From NCBI GenBank assembly GCA_016208305.1, contig JACQYI010000061.1, forward strand, positions 62,001 to 126,000: DNA of 64,000 bases. Reading direction: 5' to 3'. The stretch is from Oscillatoriophycideae cyanobacterium NC_groundwater_1537_Pr4_S-0.65um_50_18. Its GTDB lineage: Bacteria; Cyanobacteriota; Cyanobacteriia; Elainellales; Elainellaceae. Shown here piece by piece: positions 7,318 to 18,007 of the stretch. Position numbers and translations under genes: made by a program. Below the pieces are notes generated by a model, which had not been told where the DNA came from, made no database searches, and saw only the letters and a list, made by a program, of their open reading frames with translations. The number at the start of each line of letters is the position of its first letter. Position 1 is the first letter of the stretch.

Positions 7318-8739
7318 ATGAACTCGCTAGATCTGGCATTTGCGCCCGCGTTGGAACAAGCTCGGCTGATTCGCAGCAAAGAAATTTCTCCTCTGGAATT
7401 GACGCAGCTCTACCTCGATCGCATTCAACGGCTTGATCCACAGTTGGGGAGTTTCTTTACGGTCATTCAGGATGAGGCACTGGCGGATGCCAAAGCCAAA
7501 ACTGAGTCTATGGCGATCGCCAATTCTCAAGATCTGCCGCCTTTTTGGGGGGTACCGATTTCCATCAAGGATTTGACTGCTGCTAATGGCATTCGCTGTA
7601 CTTATGGCAATAAGGCGATGCTCAATCATATCTCTAGCCATGACGATGGCATCGTGGCACGCATCAAAGGGGCGGGCTTTGTCATTTTGGGCAAATCTGC
7701 CACTTCTGAAATGGGTTCACTGCCCTATACCGAGGTGGAAGCCTTTCCGCCTGCCCGCAATCCGTGGAATCTGGACTATACGCCGGGTGGATCGAGCGGG
7801 GGCGCAGCGGCATCGGTGGCAGCCGGGTTCTCAGCGATCGCTCAAGGCTCTGATGGGGGTGGCTCTATCCGAGGGCCTGCCTTTTGCTGTGGGTTGGTAG
7901 GCATCAAGCCTGCACGCGGACGGGTTTCCTATGCCCCCCTGGGTGACGCCCTTAGCGGCTTGGCCACCTTTGGCACTTTGGCTAGAACCGTCTCTGATGC
8001 AGCCGCATTGCTCGATGTTGTATCAGGCTACATTACAGGCGATCCTTACTGGTTGCCCAATCCTGACCCGACCTTTGTTCAGGTGGCTTTGACAGTGGCT
8101 CAGCAGGGTATGCAGCCGCTCCGCATTGCCTACAGTACGGCGATCGCTCCGGTCGGAGAAGCCGATCCGCTTTGTACCCAGTCGGTTCTAGATACGGCAA
8201 GGCTTTTAGAAAGCTTAGGACATCAGGTAGAACCGGGTTTTCCGGAGGGCACTGCTGATATTGTGGAACCCTTTAAGCTGCTATGGCGAACGGGAGTTAG
8301 CGCCTGTGGGTTGCCTCCCCAAGCCATGCAGCCCATGAACCAATGGCTGTACGAGCAGGGTGGCTCTAATGGCGACTACCAAAAAGCGGTCTGGGCGCTG
8401 CAAGTTGCTAGCCGCCGGATTGTCAGTTTTTTCGATCGTTATGATGCCTTAATCTTGCCGACCTATCTCCATCCGCAGATTCAAGTAGGTGAATGGGCAG
8501 ATGTTAGCCCTGAAGAAACGTTAGAAAAAATTATTCGCTGGATTGCGCCCTGCCCTTTAGCCAATACGACAGGTCAGCCTGCGATCGCGCTGCCTACAGG
8601 CAGTTTCACGCCTGAGGGTCTGCCGCTGGGCATTCAAATTATGGGGCGTCCGGCAGATGAGGCGACGCTAATTGGGCTAGCAGCTCAGATTGAAGCGGCA
8701 AGACCTTGGGCACAGCATCGCCCAGCTTTTGCAATTTGA
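7318..8739 (+). CDS. Amidase (amidase signature family)
   Basis: The 473-residue enzyme shows the Ser-cisSer-Lys triad of the family: Lys84 in PISIKDLTA, the GGSSGG loop at 157-162 with the cis-serine, and nucleophile Ser183 in GGGSIRGPA. It hydrolyses amides to acid and ammonia; the substrate is not evident. A frame extension to 7294 exists, but AAGGA at 7306-7310 lies at the right distance from ATG 7318, giving MNSLDLAFAPALEQARLI, typical of the family. It is not GatA: gatC/gatB partners are absent and the sequence is closer to general amidases. It could co-transcribe with the Trypco1 gene. Confidence 0.9.
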   Translation: MNSLDLAFAPALEQARLIRSKEISPLELTQLYLDRIQRLDPQLGSFFTVIQDEALADAKAKTESMAIANSQDLPPFWGVPISIKDLTAANGIRCTYGNKAMLNHISSHDDGIVARIKGAGFVILGKSATSEMGSLPYTEVEAFPPARNPWNLDYTPGGSSGGAAASVAAGFSAIAQGSDGGGSIRGPAFCCGLVGIKPARGRVSYAPLGDALSGLATFGTLARTVSDAAALLDVVSGYITGDPYWLPNPDPTFVQVALTVAQQGMQPLRIAYSTAIAPVGEADPLCTQSVLDTARLLESLGHQVEPGFPEGTADIVEPFKLLWRTGVSACGLPPQAMQPMNQWLYEQGGSNGDYQKAVWALQVASRRIVSFFDRYDALILPTYLHPQIQVGEWADVSPEETLEKIIRWIAPCPLANTTGQPAIALPTGSFTPEGLPLGIQIMGRPADEATLIGLAAQIEAARPWAQHRPAFAI

Positions 8740-8799
8740 TAACAGGCAGCCATTCTTACCCAGGAACGAGAACGAAATAAAACTGATATACCTGTAGGA

Positions 8800-8964
8800 G
8801 TTTAGCATTCGGCTGATGTGCCCTTGGTCGTAGCCAAGAGGGTTGCCCGAATGCTAAACCCTTACGCTTGAGTTTTCGGTGTGATTTAATCCACGATCCC
8901 CAGGTATTGGTAAGCGCAGGTTTAGCCGTTCATGAAACGGTTTTAAAGTTTCAGCAAAACCTGC
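8800..8964. terminator. Two nested stem-loops between convergent genes
   Basis: GTTTAGCATTCGG (8800-8812) pairs exactly with CCGAATGCTAAAC (8847-8859) and encloses a CTTGG/CCAAG hairpin. About 60 bp on, GCAGGTTT (8916-8923) pairs with AAACCTGC (8957-8964) around a CCGTT/AACGG stem. They lie after the amidase stop and after the Rieske gene stop respectively, so one terminator per strand is the simplest reading. Confidence 0.5.
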
Positions 8965-8981
8965 CCTAACTCCAAGACTTT

Positions 8982-9956
8982 CTATTCAGCGTATTCTTTG
9001 TACAGTTTACGGTAGGCCAGAATCATAGCGTCCGACGCAACTAGCAGCTCATGGCTTGTGTCTGCTGCGATCGACTGCGGTACCTGAGTTTTCACCACTG
9101 CCTCATCTTCACGGAGCAGTTTTTGTCCAAATTTGTTCGTACTGCTATCAAACAATTGAGACTTAAAGAAGTTTCGTAGGATGATTGATTTTGTGATCGT
9201 CACTGTCTCAGAAACGGGGACATGCGCCATTAAGAATGCAAGCTTGAATCTGCCAAAGTTGAGTTCTAACGTGGTGAAATTGGGCATATAAAAGGCGTGA
9301 CGACGGGTTGAACCGAAGTCTCCCTGTTGCGCCACCAGCATTTGCCAGAAGCCTTTGAGCTTAGCCAGTTTGGCCGTTAGGGTAACGCTAGCCCCCCAGC
9401 GACTTGGCTCTACTTGCAGCATGGCAATGGTTGGGTCTTGGTTGGCACGTTGCCCCAAACGTCGATGTAGGAAAGGCGGATGGGAAACATCAACATTGTT
9501 TTCAATCACCCTCGTATAGTGGGCGTTCCAGCGAAACTCATCGAGCGATCGGTGCCACTGTTGCCCGGCAAACTGGGGCAGATCGGGAATCTCAGGACGC
9601 TGATCTGCGGGGAGATTGCCGACAAACAGCCAAACAAATCCGTTTTGCTCTCGTACCGCATGTGGCTCTACTCGCGCCCGTTTGGGGATTGCCATACCGG
9701 GCTGGTTGGCAGGAATTTCGGCGCAAGTGCCATCGGCCTGATATTTCCAGCCGTGATAGGGGCAGCGCAAACAGTCGCCATCGATCTGCCCTAGGGACAA
9801 GGCAGCAGCGCGATGGGCACAGCGGTTCTCTAAGGCGATCGCTTCCCCTTGGCTATTGCGATACAGCACAAATTCTTTGCCCATTAACGTGACTTGTTTG
9901 GGCTGTTGGGCCAGTGCCGCGCTAAATTCTACGGCGTACCAAATGTTGTTCAACAT
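8982..9956 (-). CDS. Rieske [2Fe-2S] non-haem iron oxygenase (pheophorbide a oxygenase-like)
   Basis: The 324-residue protein has a Rieske cluster site CxH...CxxH (Cys46, His48, Cys65, His68 in NRCAHRAA and CPYHGW). It also has the mononuclear iron motif NNVDVSHPPFLH (His159, His164, with Asp156 bridging). This is a terminal oxygenase of the PAO/TIC55/VanA-like group, which takes electrons from a ferredoxin-type reductase. The substrate (chlorophyll catabolite, choline-like or aromatic) cannot be assigned. The long frame extends to 10073, but the ATG at 9956 is chosen because the extension would overlap the small gene ending at 9979 and the protein begins MLNNIWYAVEFS, as in relatives. Confidence 0.85.
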   Translation of the reverse strand: MLNNIWYAVEFSAALAQQPKQVTLMGKEFVLYRNSQGEAIALENRCAHRAAALSLGQIDGDCLRCPYHGWKYQADGTCAEIPANQPGMAIPKRARVEPHAVREQNGFVWLFVGNLPADQRPEIPDLPQFAGQQWHRSLDEFRWNAHYTRVIENNVDVSHPPFLHRRLGQRANQDPTIAMLQVEPSRWGASVTLTAKLAKLKGFWQMLVAQQGDFGSTRRHAFYMPNFTTLELNFGRFKLAFLMAHVPVSETVTITKSIILRNFFKSQLFDSSTNKFGQKLLREDEAVVKTQVPQSIAADTSHELLVASDAMILAYRKLYKEYAE

Positions 9957-9978
9957 GGTGTTGGATTCGGAGATAGCG

Positions 9979-10179
9979 CTAAAGCTTCCAGGCAGCATAA
10001 ATTGTGATCGCAAAGGCAGCCAGCGTAGCGATGCCGATGTACACCATCTTGAATTCATGGTGATCGATCGCATGTTCTAGCTTTTGATCCATCTCTTGGC
10101 GAAACTGCTCAATTTCTTGTTTGGCAGCAGCATCGGCGATCGCCCGACTCGTTCGTCTTCGACTCAGCGGTTTTTCCAT
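9979..10179 (-). CDS. Small single-pass membrane protein
   Basis: 66 residues: a basic N-terminus (MEKPLSRRRTSRA), a charged helical stretch (KQEIEQFRQEMDQKLEHA) that could be a coiled coil, and one C-terminal transmembrane helix (MVYIGIATLAAFAITIYAAW). It ends 22 nt before the Rieske ATG on the same strand, so the two are probably co-transcribed. The family is not recognised. A membrane tether or regulator for the oxygenase is only a guess. Confidence 0.6.
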   Translation of the reverse strand: MEKPLSRRRTSRAIADAAAKQEIEQFRQEMDQKLEHAIDHHEFKMVYIGIATLAAFAITIYAAWKL

Positions 10180-10398
10180 AGATCTGTGTTTTTGCAGAGG
10201 TGCTCTGGCGATAAGTTGCTTTTAGAGTGCCCAGAAAATTTGTGGGATAACGCTAGACTGTGCAGCCTGCCCCTTCAGAAGCAGCTCGATCAAACTCATA
10301 TCAAATGGGTATCGAAAGTGGTAGGCTCTATGTAGGTAGCTGTGTGTACAGACTTAGATATGAATTTTGATTCAGCGAAATTGGGAGGAAGCCTTTTA

Positions 10399-10815
10399 AT
10401 GAAACGATTAGTTGGCATGGTGATGGCGATCGCTTTGGCGATCGGCTGTCTGGGAGGGTTGGGAATGGCTCAACCCGCAATCGCCGCAGGGTTTAACAGC
10501 GCCCCATCTTTGCTGCTGGCCGAAGCTCGGAACAGCGCTGATGACAAGTTGGCCACCGAATTTGGCAAAAAAATTGACCTGAATAACACGAACGTGCGCG
10601 CTTTCACCCAATATCCCGGCATGTATCCCAACATTGCCAAGATGATTATTAAGTACGCGCCTTTTGACAGCGTCGATGATGTGCTGAAAATGCCCGGTTT
10701 GACCGATCGCCAGAAAGATATTCTGCAAAAAAATCTTGACAAACTGACGGTTTCTGCTCCAGAAGCTACTTTTGTGGAAGGTGCCGATCGCTACAACAAC
10801 GGTATTTATCGCTAA
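10399..10815 (+). CDS. psbU: Photosystem II extrinsic protein PsbU (12 kDa)
   Basis: The 138-residue precursor starts MKRLVGMVMAIALAIGCLGG with a secretion signal (about 30 residues, possible AIAA cleavage). The mature lumenal protein runs through KKIDLNNTNVRAFTQYPGMYP, APFDSVDDVLKMPGLT and a C-terminal RYNNGIYR, all diagnostic for PsbU. The helix-hairpin-helix core binds the oxygen-evolving side of PSII and stabilises the Mn cluster. A frame extension to a GTG at 10342 is discarded because GGAGGAAG lies directly upstream of ATG 10399. Confidence 0.96.
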   Translation: MKRLVGMVMAIALAIGCLGGLGMAQPAIAAGFNSAPSLLLAEARNSADDKLATEFGKKIDLNNTNVRAFTQYPGMYPNIAKMIIKYAPFDSVDDVLKMPGLTDRQKDILQKNLDKLTVSAPEATFVEGADRYNNGIYR

Positions 10816-11010
10816 CGAGGTTATCGATCAAGCCTCGATAGAGTAAAGAGCATAGGGCGCAGCGTGCGTCACTGATCTCTAAAAAGTTAGGTTTCAAAAA
10901 TTGTCTCTGACGCTGTAGATTTTGCTTCTCGTATTGAGTTAGCCAAGCTCACAGTTATGTAGGGGCAATTTTTCGTATTTTCAGAATTCTGTCGCTATAG
11001 GTCGAATGCT

Positions 11011-12708
11011 GTGCCCGATCGCACTTTTGCAACTGCTTCATCTGCCGATTTGTCGAACTTGTCTGAGCCGTTTGATGTGTTGATTGTGGGGGGAGGAGCC
11101 GCCGGACTCTATGCGGCACTCTGTCTACCGAGCCACTTTCAGGTGGGGCTAATTACCAAAGATATTCTGTCGCTTTCGGCGAGCGACTGGGCACAGGGCG
11201 GCATTGCCGCAGCGATTGCCCCCGACGACTCGCCGCAACTGCATATTGAAGATACCCTCAAGGCGGGAGCAGGACTCTGCGATCTGGAAGCTGTCGCACT
11301 CTTGGTTGAGAAAGCACCTGAATGCGTGCGATCGCTGGTGGAAATGGGGGTGGGCTTCGATCGGCAAGGAACTGATTTGGCAATGACCCTGGAAGCTGCC
11401 CACTCCCGGCGGCGGGTGCTGCATGCGGCAGATACGACGGGACGGGCGATGGTAACGACCTTGACCGCTCAGGTTTTGAGCCGCAAAAATATTCGGGTGA
11501 TTCCCCAGAGTTTTGTGCTGGATCTGTGGATCGAAGACAGCCGCTGCCAGGGCGTACAGATGATCTGGAACAATCAAATTCTGTGGCTGCGGGCGGGGGC
11601 TGTGTTATTGGCTACAGGCGGCGGCGGTCAGGTCTTTGCCCAAACCACCAATCCGGATGTCAGCACAGGGGATGGCGTGGCGATGGCGTGGCGAGTTGGT
11701 GCTCAGCTCCGCGATTTGGAATTTATGCAGTTTCATCCAACGGCACTCACCGTACCCCATGCGCCTCGGTTTTTGATCAGCGAGGCGGTGCGAGGAGAGG
11801 GAGCACATTTGATTGACGATCGGGGCGATCGCTTTGCTTTTGAATACCATGCTGCGGGAGAGCTTGCCCCTAGAGATGTGGTGAGTCGCGCTATTTTTAG
11901 CCACCTGCAAAAGACGGCGGCTGACCCGGCTGCGGCAAATGTCTGGCTTGACCTGCGTCCGATCGCGCCTGAAACAATTCGTCACCGCTTTCCGAATATC
12001 ATTCAGGTTTGCCAGCGATGGGGCGTTGATGTGTTTCAGCAGCCGATTCCCATTGCTCCTGCGGCTCATTACTGGATGGGCGGCATTACGACCGACACGC
12101 TGTGCCGCACCACCATTCCCGGACTCTATGCTATTGGTGAAACGGCCAGTACGGGAGTGCATGGAGCCAATCGTCTTGCGAGCAATTCCCTGCTGGAGTG
12201 TCTGGTGTTTGGGTCAAGGCTGGCGGCGTTAGAGCTGCCCGACTGGCGATCGACCCCAACGCAGATCCCTGCGCCCTCAGCCGAGCTGCTACCCGACTGG
12301 CAAGCGTCAACGGCTCAAATTCACCATTGGCGACAGGCCGTACCGCGATTGATGTGGCAAAGTGCCGGAATTTGTCGAGAGCAATCGGTGCTAGAGACTG
12401 CGATCGCCCAAATTCAATCTTGGCGGCAGGAGTTTGCCGCGCTGCCCATCAGCCAGGTTTTGCTGACGCGATCGCCCCAGGCTGCTCTCAGCTTGCCCGA
12501 TCCTTTGCCAGCTATGCCAACCTTACGAACTTGGGCTGAGACTCGCAACCTGCTGGATGTGGCCTATCTGATGCTAAAAAGTGCTGCCTTTCGTCAGGAG
12601 AGTCGGGGGGGACATTATCGCCTCGACTATCCCCAGACCCAGCCGGATTGGCAGGCTCATACGATCGTGGAGTCTGAGCATTGGCAAAAATCTGCTCCGA
12701 TCGGCTGA
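11011..12708 (+). CDS. nadB: L-aspartate oxidase
   Basis: The 565-residue FAD enzyme oxidises L-aspartate to iminoaspartate, the first step of NAD synthesis from aspartate. It shows the FAD-binding VLIVGGGAAGLYAAL near residue 24, SASDWAQGGIAAA, HSRRRVLHAAD, EAVRGEGAHLID, RDVVSRAI, HYWMGGI and the C-terminal FAD motif GVHGANRLASNSLLECLVFG. These distinguish NadB from succinate dehydrogenase flavoproteins. The start is a GTG; no in-frame ATG precedes the domain. nadA and nadC are not in the window. It is convergent with the S9 peptidase, with a good hairpin between. Confidence 0.95.
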   Translation: MPDRTFATASSADLSNLSEPFDVLIVGGGAAGLYAALCLPSHFQVGLITKDILSLSASDWAQGGIAAAIAPDDSPQLHIEDTLKAGAGLCDLEAVALLVEKAPECVRSLVEMGVGFDRQGTDLAMTLEAAHSRRRVLHAADTTGRAMVTTLTAQVLSRKNIRVIPQSFVLDLWIEDSRCQGVQMIWNNQILWLRAGAVLLATGGGGQVFAQTTNPDVSTGDGVAMAWRVGAQLRDLEFMQFHPTALTVPHAPRFLISEAVRGEGAHLIDDRGDRFAFEYHAAGELAPRDVVSRAIFSHLQKTAADPAAANVWLDLRPIAPETIRHRFPNIIQVCQRWGVDVFQQPIPIAPAAHYWMGGITTDTLCRTTIPGLYAIGETASTGVHGANRLASNSLLECLVFGSRLAALELPDWRSTPTQIPAPSAELLPDWQASTAQIHHWRQAVPRLMWQSAGICREQSVLETAIAQIQSWRQEFAALPISQVLLTRSPQAALSLPDPLPAMPTLRTWAETRNLLDVAYLMLKSAAFRQESRGGHYRLDYPQTQPDWQAHTIVESEHWQKSAPIG

Positions 12709-12719
12709 AAGGTGAGGAC

Positions 12720-12753
12720 ATTTTTGTGGGCACGCTCTGGCACCCACAAAAAT
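12720..12753. terminator. Bidirectional intrinsic terminator
   Basis: ATTTTTGTGGG (12720-12730) pairs with CCCACAAAAAT (12743-12753) across a 12-nt loop. The stem flanks give a U-run in both directions. It lies between the convergent stops of nadB and the S9 peptidase. Confidence 0.75.
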
Positions 12754-12786
12754 ATCTTCAGAATAATGGCTGCGGCTATTAAGAGA

Positions 12787-14847
12787 TCATTTAGAACCAG
12801 CGGTGGCCAAATTCTCGATCGCTACAGGCTCTACCGCGTCTGCCAGCTCAAATCCGAAGACCTGAGCATAAAAATACAGTTCGCCGTCTAGCGTCCGCTT
12901 AATGTTTTCGGATTTGCGGAAGCCATGCTGCTCACCTTCGTACAGCACATAGGCTACAGGTAAACCCTTAGCCTTGAGGGCGTTGACCATCATTTCGGCC
13001 TGATTGGGCGGCACGATTTTATCTTCATCGCCCTGGAAGAAAATCAGCGGACAGGAGAGGCGATCGACGGCATGAATGGGCGATCGTGCCATATAGATTT
13101 CTCGATCTTCGGGATATTTGCCAATCAGCCCATCAAGATAGCGTGATTCAAATTTGTGGGTATCTTTGGCCAGCGCCTCTAGGTCGCTAACGCCATAAAA
13201 GCTGGCTCCGGCTTTAAACACGTCTCGAAAGGTCAGCGCTGCCAATGTGGTATAGCCGCCTGCGCTGCCGCCGTCAATACAGAGACGATCGCCATCTGCT
13301 AATCCTTTAGCCACCAGATACTTAGCGCCGTTAACGCAGTCATCTACATCGACAATGCCCCAGTTGCCCTTGAGGCGTTCGCGGTAGGCGCGGCCATAGC
13401 CTGTGCTGCCGCCATAGTTGACATCCAAGACGGCAATGCCGCGACTAGTCCAATACTGAATACCAGGGTTGAAACTGGCCGAAGTCGAGGCCGTCGGCCC
13501 TCCGTGGCTCTTGACTAGCAGGAGCGGTTTTTCACCTGCTGGAGCTACATAGTCTTGATTGTGGGGCGCGTAATAAAAGCCGTAGGCGGTTAAGCCGTTT
13601 TCGGTAGGAAACTCGATCGCTTCAGGGACGGAGAGATAGCCTGGATCGACAGTGAGATCGCTAGAGCGGCGCAGGATGGCAACCTCTCCGGTGTACAAAT
13701 CTAGACGGGCGATCGCGCTAGGTGCCGTGGCTGAGCCACCAATAAACGCTGCGTAGCCTTCGCCTACTTTCAGTCCGCCTAAGTTGGCAAAGGGAATCGG
13801 GATCTCCGTCAGTTCTAGGCTGCGGGTATTTAAGCGGGCAAGATGCTGAATTCCTGCTTCTACGTAGGTACAAACCAGACTCTCTGACGACTCAAAGCCA
13901 TAGGTGGTCATGCCAAAGACCCAGAGCGGCTGTCCAAATTCGGCGGCTTTGGGACAGAGCGCCTCTAGATTTACTTCTGGATCTGCCTCTGGATCGGGGG
14001 ACGTATCCGAGGACTGCGACGGCGACCAGCGATAGAGATTCCACCAGCCTGTGCGATCGCTAACAAAATACAATCTGCCGTCTGGCGACCACTCAGGCTG
14101 AAAGACGGCCTCATTGACGCCCCCTGCGACCCGATCGGCCTTGCCCAATGCGCCATCTGGCTGCACTGCTGCCACCCATAACGTTGTGCCATCCCAAGGC
14201 ATGTAGGGGTGGTTCCAACTGAGCCAGCAGAGGCGCGATCCATCGGGGCTAAGGCGTGGAGCTGCGTAAAAGTCGCTGCCCGAAACGAGAACCTGCCCTC
14301 CGTCTTCTAAAGCCGATGATCCAGAGGGGTTGAGATCCAGGGCGACGATGGTATTTATCGGTTCACCTGTGGCTCTGTGATCTTCTCGGACACAGATAAG
14401 GCGATTGCGAGAGCGATCGATAACTGCATCGGCATAGCGAAATCCGCTCTCAGGGGTGAGGGGTTCGGGTGCCATACCGGGACTCTGACGGTAGAGACGC
14501 TGATCGGCAAAGTTGGAAAAGTAGATTGTTCCTGCCGCAGCGTCTTGTGAAACGGCTTGTGAAACACAGTAGGCTCCGCCGCCATACTCATGCACTCGAG
14601 TACGGACATTGAAGGGGGCAGGCGTGATGTCTTGAATGCCGTTCTCTGTACAGCAGACGATCGCACTGCGTCCCCCTTCTGAGGGTCGCCCTTCACTCCA
14701 ATAGATCGTCTTGCCATTTAGCTCTATTTCACCCAAACGGATGCTACTGGCCACAATTAGATCAGAGGTGATGGGAGATTTCCAGGAGCCATAGGAAGCA
14801 AGATGGGGAGCAGGCATAACGGTTAGGAGTTTAGTTCTGGAAAGCAT
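12787..14847 (-). CDS. S9 family prolyl oligopeptidase-like serine peptidase
   Basis: 686 residues: an N-terminal beta-propeller (WD/PD40-like repeats such as [17 protein letters not shown]) and a C-terminal alpha/beta-hydrolase peptidase. Nucleophile motif [12 protein letters not shown], acid in [12 protein letters not shown] and His in YEGEQHGFR form the triad. It trims short peptides, probably in the cytoplasm, since no signal peptide is seen. ATG 14847 gives the full ORF; the in-frame ATG at 14817 ([19 protein letters not shown]) matches the usual family start and may be the true one. It lies about 50 bp downstream of gcvP on the same strand. Confidence 0.9.
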   Translation of the reverse strand: MLSRTKLLTVMPAPHLASYGSWKSPITSDLIVASSIRLGEIELNGKTIYWSEGRPSEGGRSAIVCCTENGIQDITPAPFNVRTRVHEYGGGAYCVSQAVSQDAAAGTIYFSNFADQRLYRQSPGMAPEPLTPESGFRYADAVIDRSRNRLICVREDHRATGEPINTIVALDLNPSGSSALEDGGQVLVSGSDFYAAPRLSPDGSRLCWLSWNHPYMPWDGTTLWVAAVQPDGALGKADRVAGGVNEAVFQPEWSPDGRLYFVSDRTGWWNLYRWSPSQSSDTSPDPEADPEVNLEALCPKAAEFGQPLWVFGMTTYGFESSESLVCTYVEAGIQHLARLNTRSLELTEIPIPFANLGGLKVGEGYAAFIGGSATAPSAIARLDLYTGEVAILRRSSDLTVDPGYLSVPEAIEFPTENGLTAYGFYYAPHNQDYVAPAGEKPLLLVKSHGGPTASTSASFNPGIQYWTSRGIAVLDVNYGGSTGYGRAYRERLKGNWGIVDVDDCVNGAKYLVAKGLADGDRLCIDGGSAGGYTTLAALTFRDVFKAGASFYGVSDLEALAKDTHKFESRYLDGLIGKYPEDREIYMARSPIHAVDRLSCPLIFFQGDEDKIVPPNQAEMMVNALKAKGLPVAYVLYEGEQHGFRKSENIKRTLDGELYFYAQVFGFELADAVEPVAIENLATAGSK

Positions 14848-14896
14848 GGGCAGGCAGCGGCTAGCGACGGCTACGCTGACGACAACCGCTAGCGCC

Positions 14897-17848
14897 CTAC
14901 TTGCTATCTATATAAGCATCCATTGGTAAGCAAGAACAGACTAAGTTGCGATCGCCATAGGCGTTATCAATCCGTCCGACCGCAGCCCAGAATTTGTTTT
15001 CGCGTGTCCAAGGAGTGGGATAGGCGGCTCGAGTGCGAGAGTAGGCATGTTGCCAGTTGTCTTCTAACAAAACAGCCGCCGTGTGTGGGGCATTTTTGAG
15101 CAGGTTATCTTGAGAATCAGCCTCTCCTACCTCAATCTCCCGAATTTCTTCGCGGATGGCGATCATGGCATCACAAAAGCGATCGAGTTCCTGCTTCGAT
15201 TCACTCTCTGTGGGTTCTACCATCACGGTTCCTGCCACAGGCCAAGATACGGTGGGCGGATGAAACCCGTAGTCAATCAGCCGCTTGGCAATATCATCCA
15301 CTTCGATCGCTGCTGTTTTCTTAAACTGCCGCAAATCTAAAATGCACTCATGCGCAACCCAGCCTCCCTTGCCCTTGTACAGCACGGGATAATGCCCCTC
15401 TAACCGCTTGGCGATGTAGTTGGCATTGAGGATAGCAACCTCGGTGGCTCGGGTCAGACCCTGGCCGCCCATGAGGGCAATATACATCCAGGAAATCGGC
15501 AAGATACTGCTGCTGCCCCAAGGGGCAGCGGACACTGCACCAATCTTAGAATCCGTTTCAGAGCCAATTTCAGCATCTGGACTCTGCATTGGCACTACGG
15601 CATGGCCGGGTAAAAAAGGCATCAGGTGCGCTTTGACGCCGATCGGTCCCATGCCAGGGCCACCGCCCCCGTGAGGAATGCAGAAGGTTTTATGCAAATT
15701 CAGATGGCACACATCTGCACCAAACTCAGCCGGACGACACAGCCCCACCTGAGCATTCATATTGGCTCCATCCATGTAAACCTGCCCACCGTTGGCATGC
15801 ACAATCTCGCAGACTTGCTGGATGCCTTCCTCGAACACGCCGTGGGTCGAAGGATAAGTCACCATCAAGGCTGAAAGCTGGTCTTTGTGCTTCTCTGCCT
15901 TGGCGCTCAAATCGGCAATGTCAATGTTGCCGTCTTTGTCGCAAACAATGGGCACCACTTTCATTCCAGCCATAACAGCGCTAGCGGGATTTGTGCCGTG
16001 GGCAGATTCTGGAATCAAACAGATATTTCGATGCGCCTCGCCTCGCTGCTGATGGTATTGACGAATGACCAGCAGCCCTGTGTACTCGCCCTGCGATCCG
16101 GCATTGGGCTGAAGAGAAATGCCGTCGAATCCGGTGATTTCGCTTAACCACTCTTCTAGCTGCCGGAACAAGACCTGGTAGCCTTGTGCTTGGTTGAGCG
16201 GCACAAAGGGATGAATATTGGCAAATTCTGCCCAAGTCACCGGAATCATTTCTGCTGTGGCGTTCAGCTTCATGGTGCAAGAGCCAAGGGGAATCATGGC
16301 CGTCGTGAGCGACAGATCTTTGGCTTGCAGCCGATGGATATAGCGCAAAAGCTCGGTTTCGGATTGATAGCGGCTAAACGTCGGATGGGTGAGATAGGGA
16401 GAGCGCCGCTGAAAAAGCTGAGGAATATTGGCTGAAGCCAGAGGCTCTAGGTCAGGCGCAGCGGTATCGATCGCGAAGATGGCCAGCAAGTCCTGTAAAT
16501 CCTGCAAGGTGGTGGTTTCGTCGAGGGAGATGCCAATCGCCCCATTCTCCATCATTCGTAAGTTAATCTGCTGCGCGATCGCCCGCTGCATAATCTCGGC
16601 TTGCTGGGTTCCTGTTTCCACTCGCAGGGTGTCAAAGTAAGGTGCTGTTCCTAGCCTGTAGCCTAGCTGTTCTAGAGCTGTTGCTAACGTCACCGTCAGG
16701 ACATGAATGCGATCGGCAATCTGGCGCAGCCCTTCAGCTCCGTGGTAAACGGCATACATGCTCGCCATCACGGCCAGCAAGACCTGTGCCGTACAAATGT
16801 TGCTTGTGGCTTTGTCGCGGCGGATATGCTGCTCACGGGTTTGCAACGCTAGCCGCAGGGCAGGTTGACCCGTCACATCTTTGGATACACCCACCAGACG
16901 ACCGGGCAACTGCCGCTTATGGGCTTCTCTAGTAGCAAAGTAGGCAGCATGTGGGCCACCATACCCAAACGGGACGCCAAACCGCTGCGTATTGCCCACG
17001 GCAATATCGGCACCAAACTCACCGGGGGGCTTGAGCAACGTCAGGCTGAGCAAATCGGCAGCAACGGTGACAATTGCCCCTGCGGCATGGGCGCGATCGC
17101 AAAAATCCTGGTAGTCATAAATTGCGCCATCGGTGGCCGGGTATTGCAGCAGCGCCCCGAAGATCGGCTGCTCAAAATCGAAGCTGCGGTGATCGCCTAC
17201 AATCACCTGAATACCGAGAGGATTGGCGCGGGTTCTGACCACATCGATCGTCTGAGGGTGGCAGGCATTTGACACCCAAAAAGCGGTCGCTTTGCCTTTG
17301 TAGAGGCCATAGCTGAGCGTCATGGCTTCGGCAGCGGCGGTTGCTTCATCGAGCAAAGAGGCGTTGGCGATCTCTAGCCCGGTTAGATCCATGACCATCG
17401 TCTGAAAATTGAGCAGCGCCTCTAGTCGCCCCTGCGAGATTTCGGGCTGATAGGGCGTGTACTGGGTATACCAGCCAGGATTTTCTAGAATATTGCGCTG
17501 AATCACCGCAGGCGTGATGCAGTTGGCGTAGCCCATGCCAATGAACGATCGAAAAATTTGATTTTGAGTCGCGATCGCCTTTAGCTCTTGTAGCAGCTCA
17601 TGCTCACTCTTACCCGCTGCCAATTTGAGCGGCTGTTGCTGCCGAATTCCGGCTGGAATAGTTTTTTCAATCAAGTCATCGAGAGAAGCCAGCCCTAAAA
17701 CCGCCAGCATTTGCTGAATCTCTGCCGCCCCAGGGCCAATATGCCGACGCTCAAAGCCTTGTGCGGCTGTGGCTACTGGACTGGACTCGGAAGACAAGCG
17801 TGGCTCGACCACACTGACAGAGGCGGTAGAAAAGTCAAGAGGCGACAT
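14897..17848 (-). CDS. gcvP: Glycine dehydrogenase (decarboxylating), P protein
   Basis: The 983-residue PLP enzyme decarboxylates glycine and hands the aminomethyl group to GcvH in the glycine cleavage system, central to photorespiration in cyanobacteria. It is the single-chain form with both halves fused. The Schiff-base Lys lies in [20 protein letters not shown] (around residue 719). RHIGPG at the N-terminus, [10 protein letters not shown] and [13 protein letters not shown] are family signatures. It starts at ATG 17848 ([17 protein letters not shown]). It follows gcvH on the same strand after 159 bp, a probable operon; gcvT is elsewhere. Confidence 0.97.
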   Translation of the reverse strand: MSPLDFSTASVSVVEPRLSSESSPVATAAQGFERRHIGPGAAEIQQMLAVLGLASLDDLIEKTIPAGIRQQQPLKLAAGKSEHELLQELKAIATQNQIFRSFIGMGYANCITPAVIQRNILENPGWYTQYTPYQPEISQGRLEALLNFQTMVMDLTGLEIANASLLDEATAAAEAMTLSYGLYKGKATAFWVSNACHPQTIDVVRTRANPLGIQVIVGDHRSFDFEQPIFGALLQYPATDGAIYDYQDFCDRAHAAGAIVTVAADLLSLTLLKPPGEFGADIAVGNTQRFGVPFGYGGPHAAYFATREAHKRQLPGRLVGVSKDVTGQPALRLALQTREQHIRRDKATSNICTAQVLLAVMASMYAVYHGAEGLRQIADRIHVLTVTLATALEQLGYRLGTAPYFDTLRVETGTQQAEIMQRAIAQQINLRMMENGAIGISLDETTTLQDLQDLLAIFAIDTAAPDLEPLASANIPQLFQRRSPYLTHPTFSRYQSETELLRYIHRLQAKDLSLTTAMIPLGSCTMKLNATAEMIPVTWAEFANIHPFVPLNQAQGYQVLFRQLEEWLSEITGFDGISLQPNAGSQGEYTGLLVIRQYHQQRGEAHRNICLIPESAHGTNPASAVMAGMKVVPIVCDKDGNIDIADLSAKAEKHKDQLSALMVTYPSTHGVFEEGIQQVCEIVHANGGQVYMDGANMNAQVGLCRPAEFGADVCHLNLHKTFCIPHGGGGPGMGPIGVKAHLMPFLPGHAVVPMQSPDAEIGSETDSKIGAVSAAPWGSSSILPISWMYIALMGGQGLTRATEVAILNANYIAKRLEGHYPVLYKGKGGWVAHECILDLRQFKKTAAIEVDDIAKRLIDYGFHPPTVSWPVAGTVMVEPTESESKQELDRFCDAMIAIREEIREIEVGEADSQDNLLKNAPHTAAVLLEDNWQHAYSRTRAAYPTPWTRENKFWAAVGRIDNAYGDRNLVCSCLPMDAYIDSK

Positions 17849-18007
17849 AGGAAGAGTGAGCCGGAGTGGCGATCGAATAAAAGTTTAGATTTAGTTCTAA
17901 CGATTTCTGCAACAATTTGCAATAAAACACTAGTCTAGCGAACCTGACGAAAGCATGAGGTCATAACCCGATCGCCCATGTCCAGATCTTGACTCTAATT
18001 GCTGCCC

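Noticed and set aside
9404..9892. 162-residue plus-strand reading frame opposite the Rieske gene
   Set aside because: It lies wholly antisense to clear Rieske motifs (CxH, CPYHGW) and has no recognisable domain.
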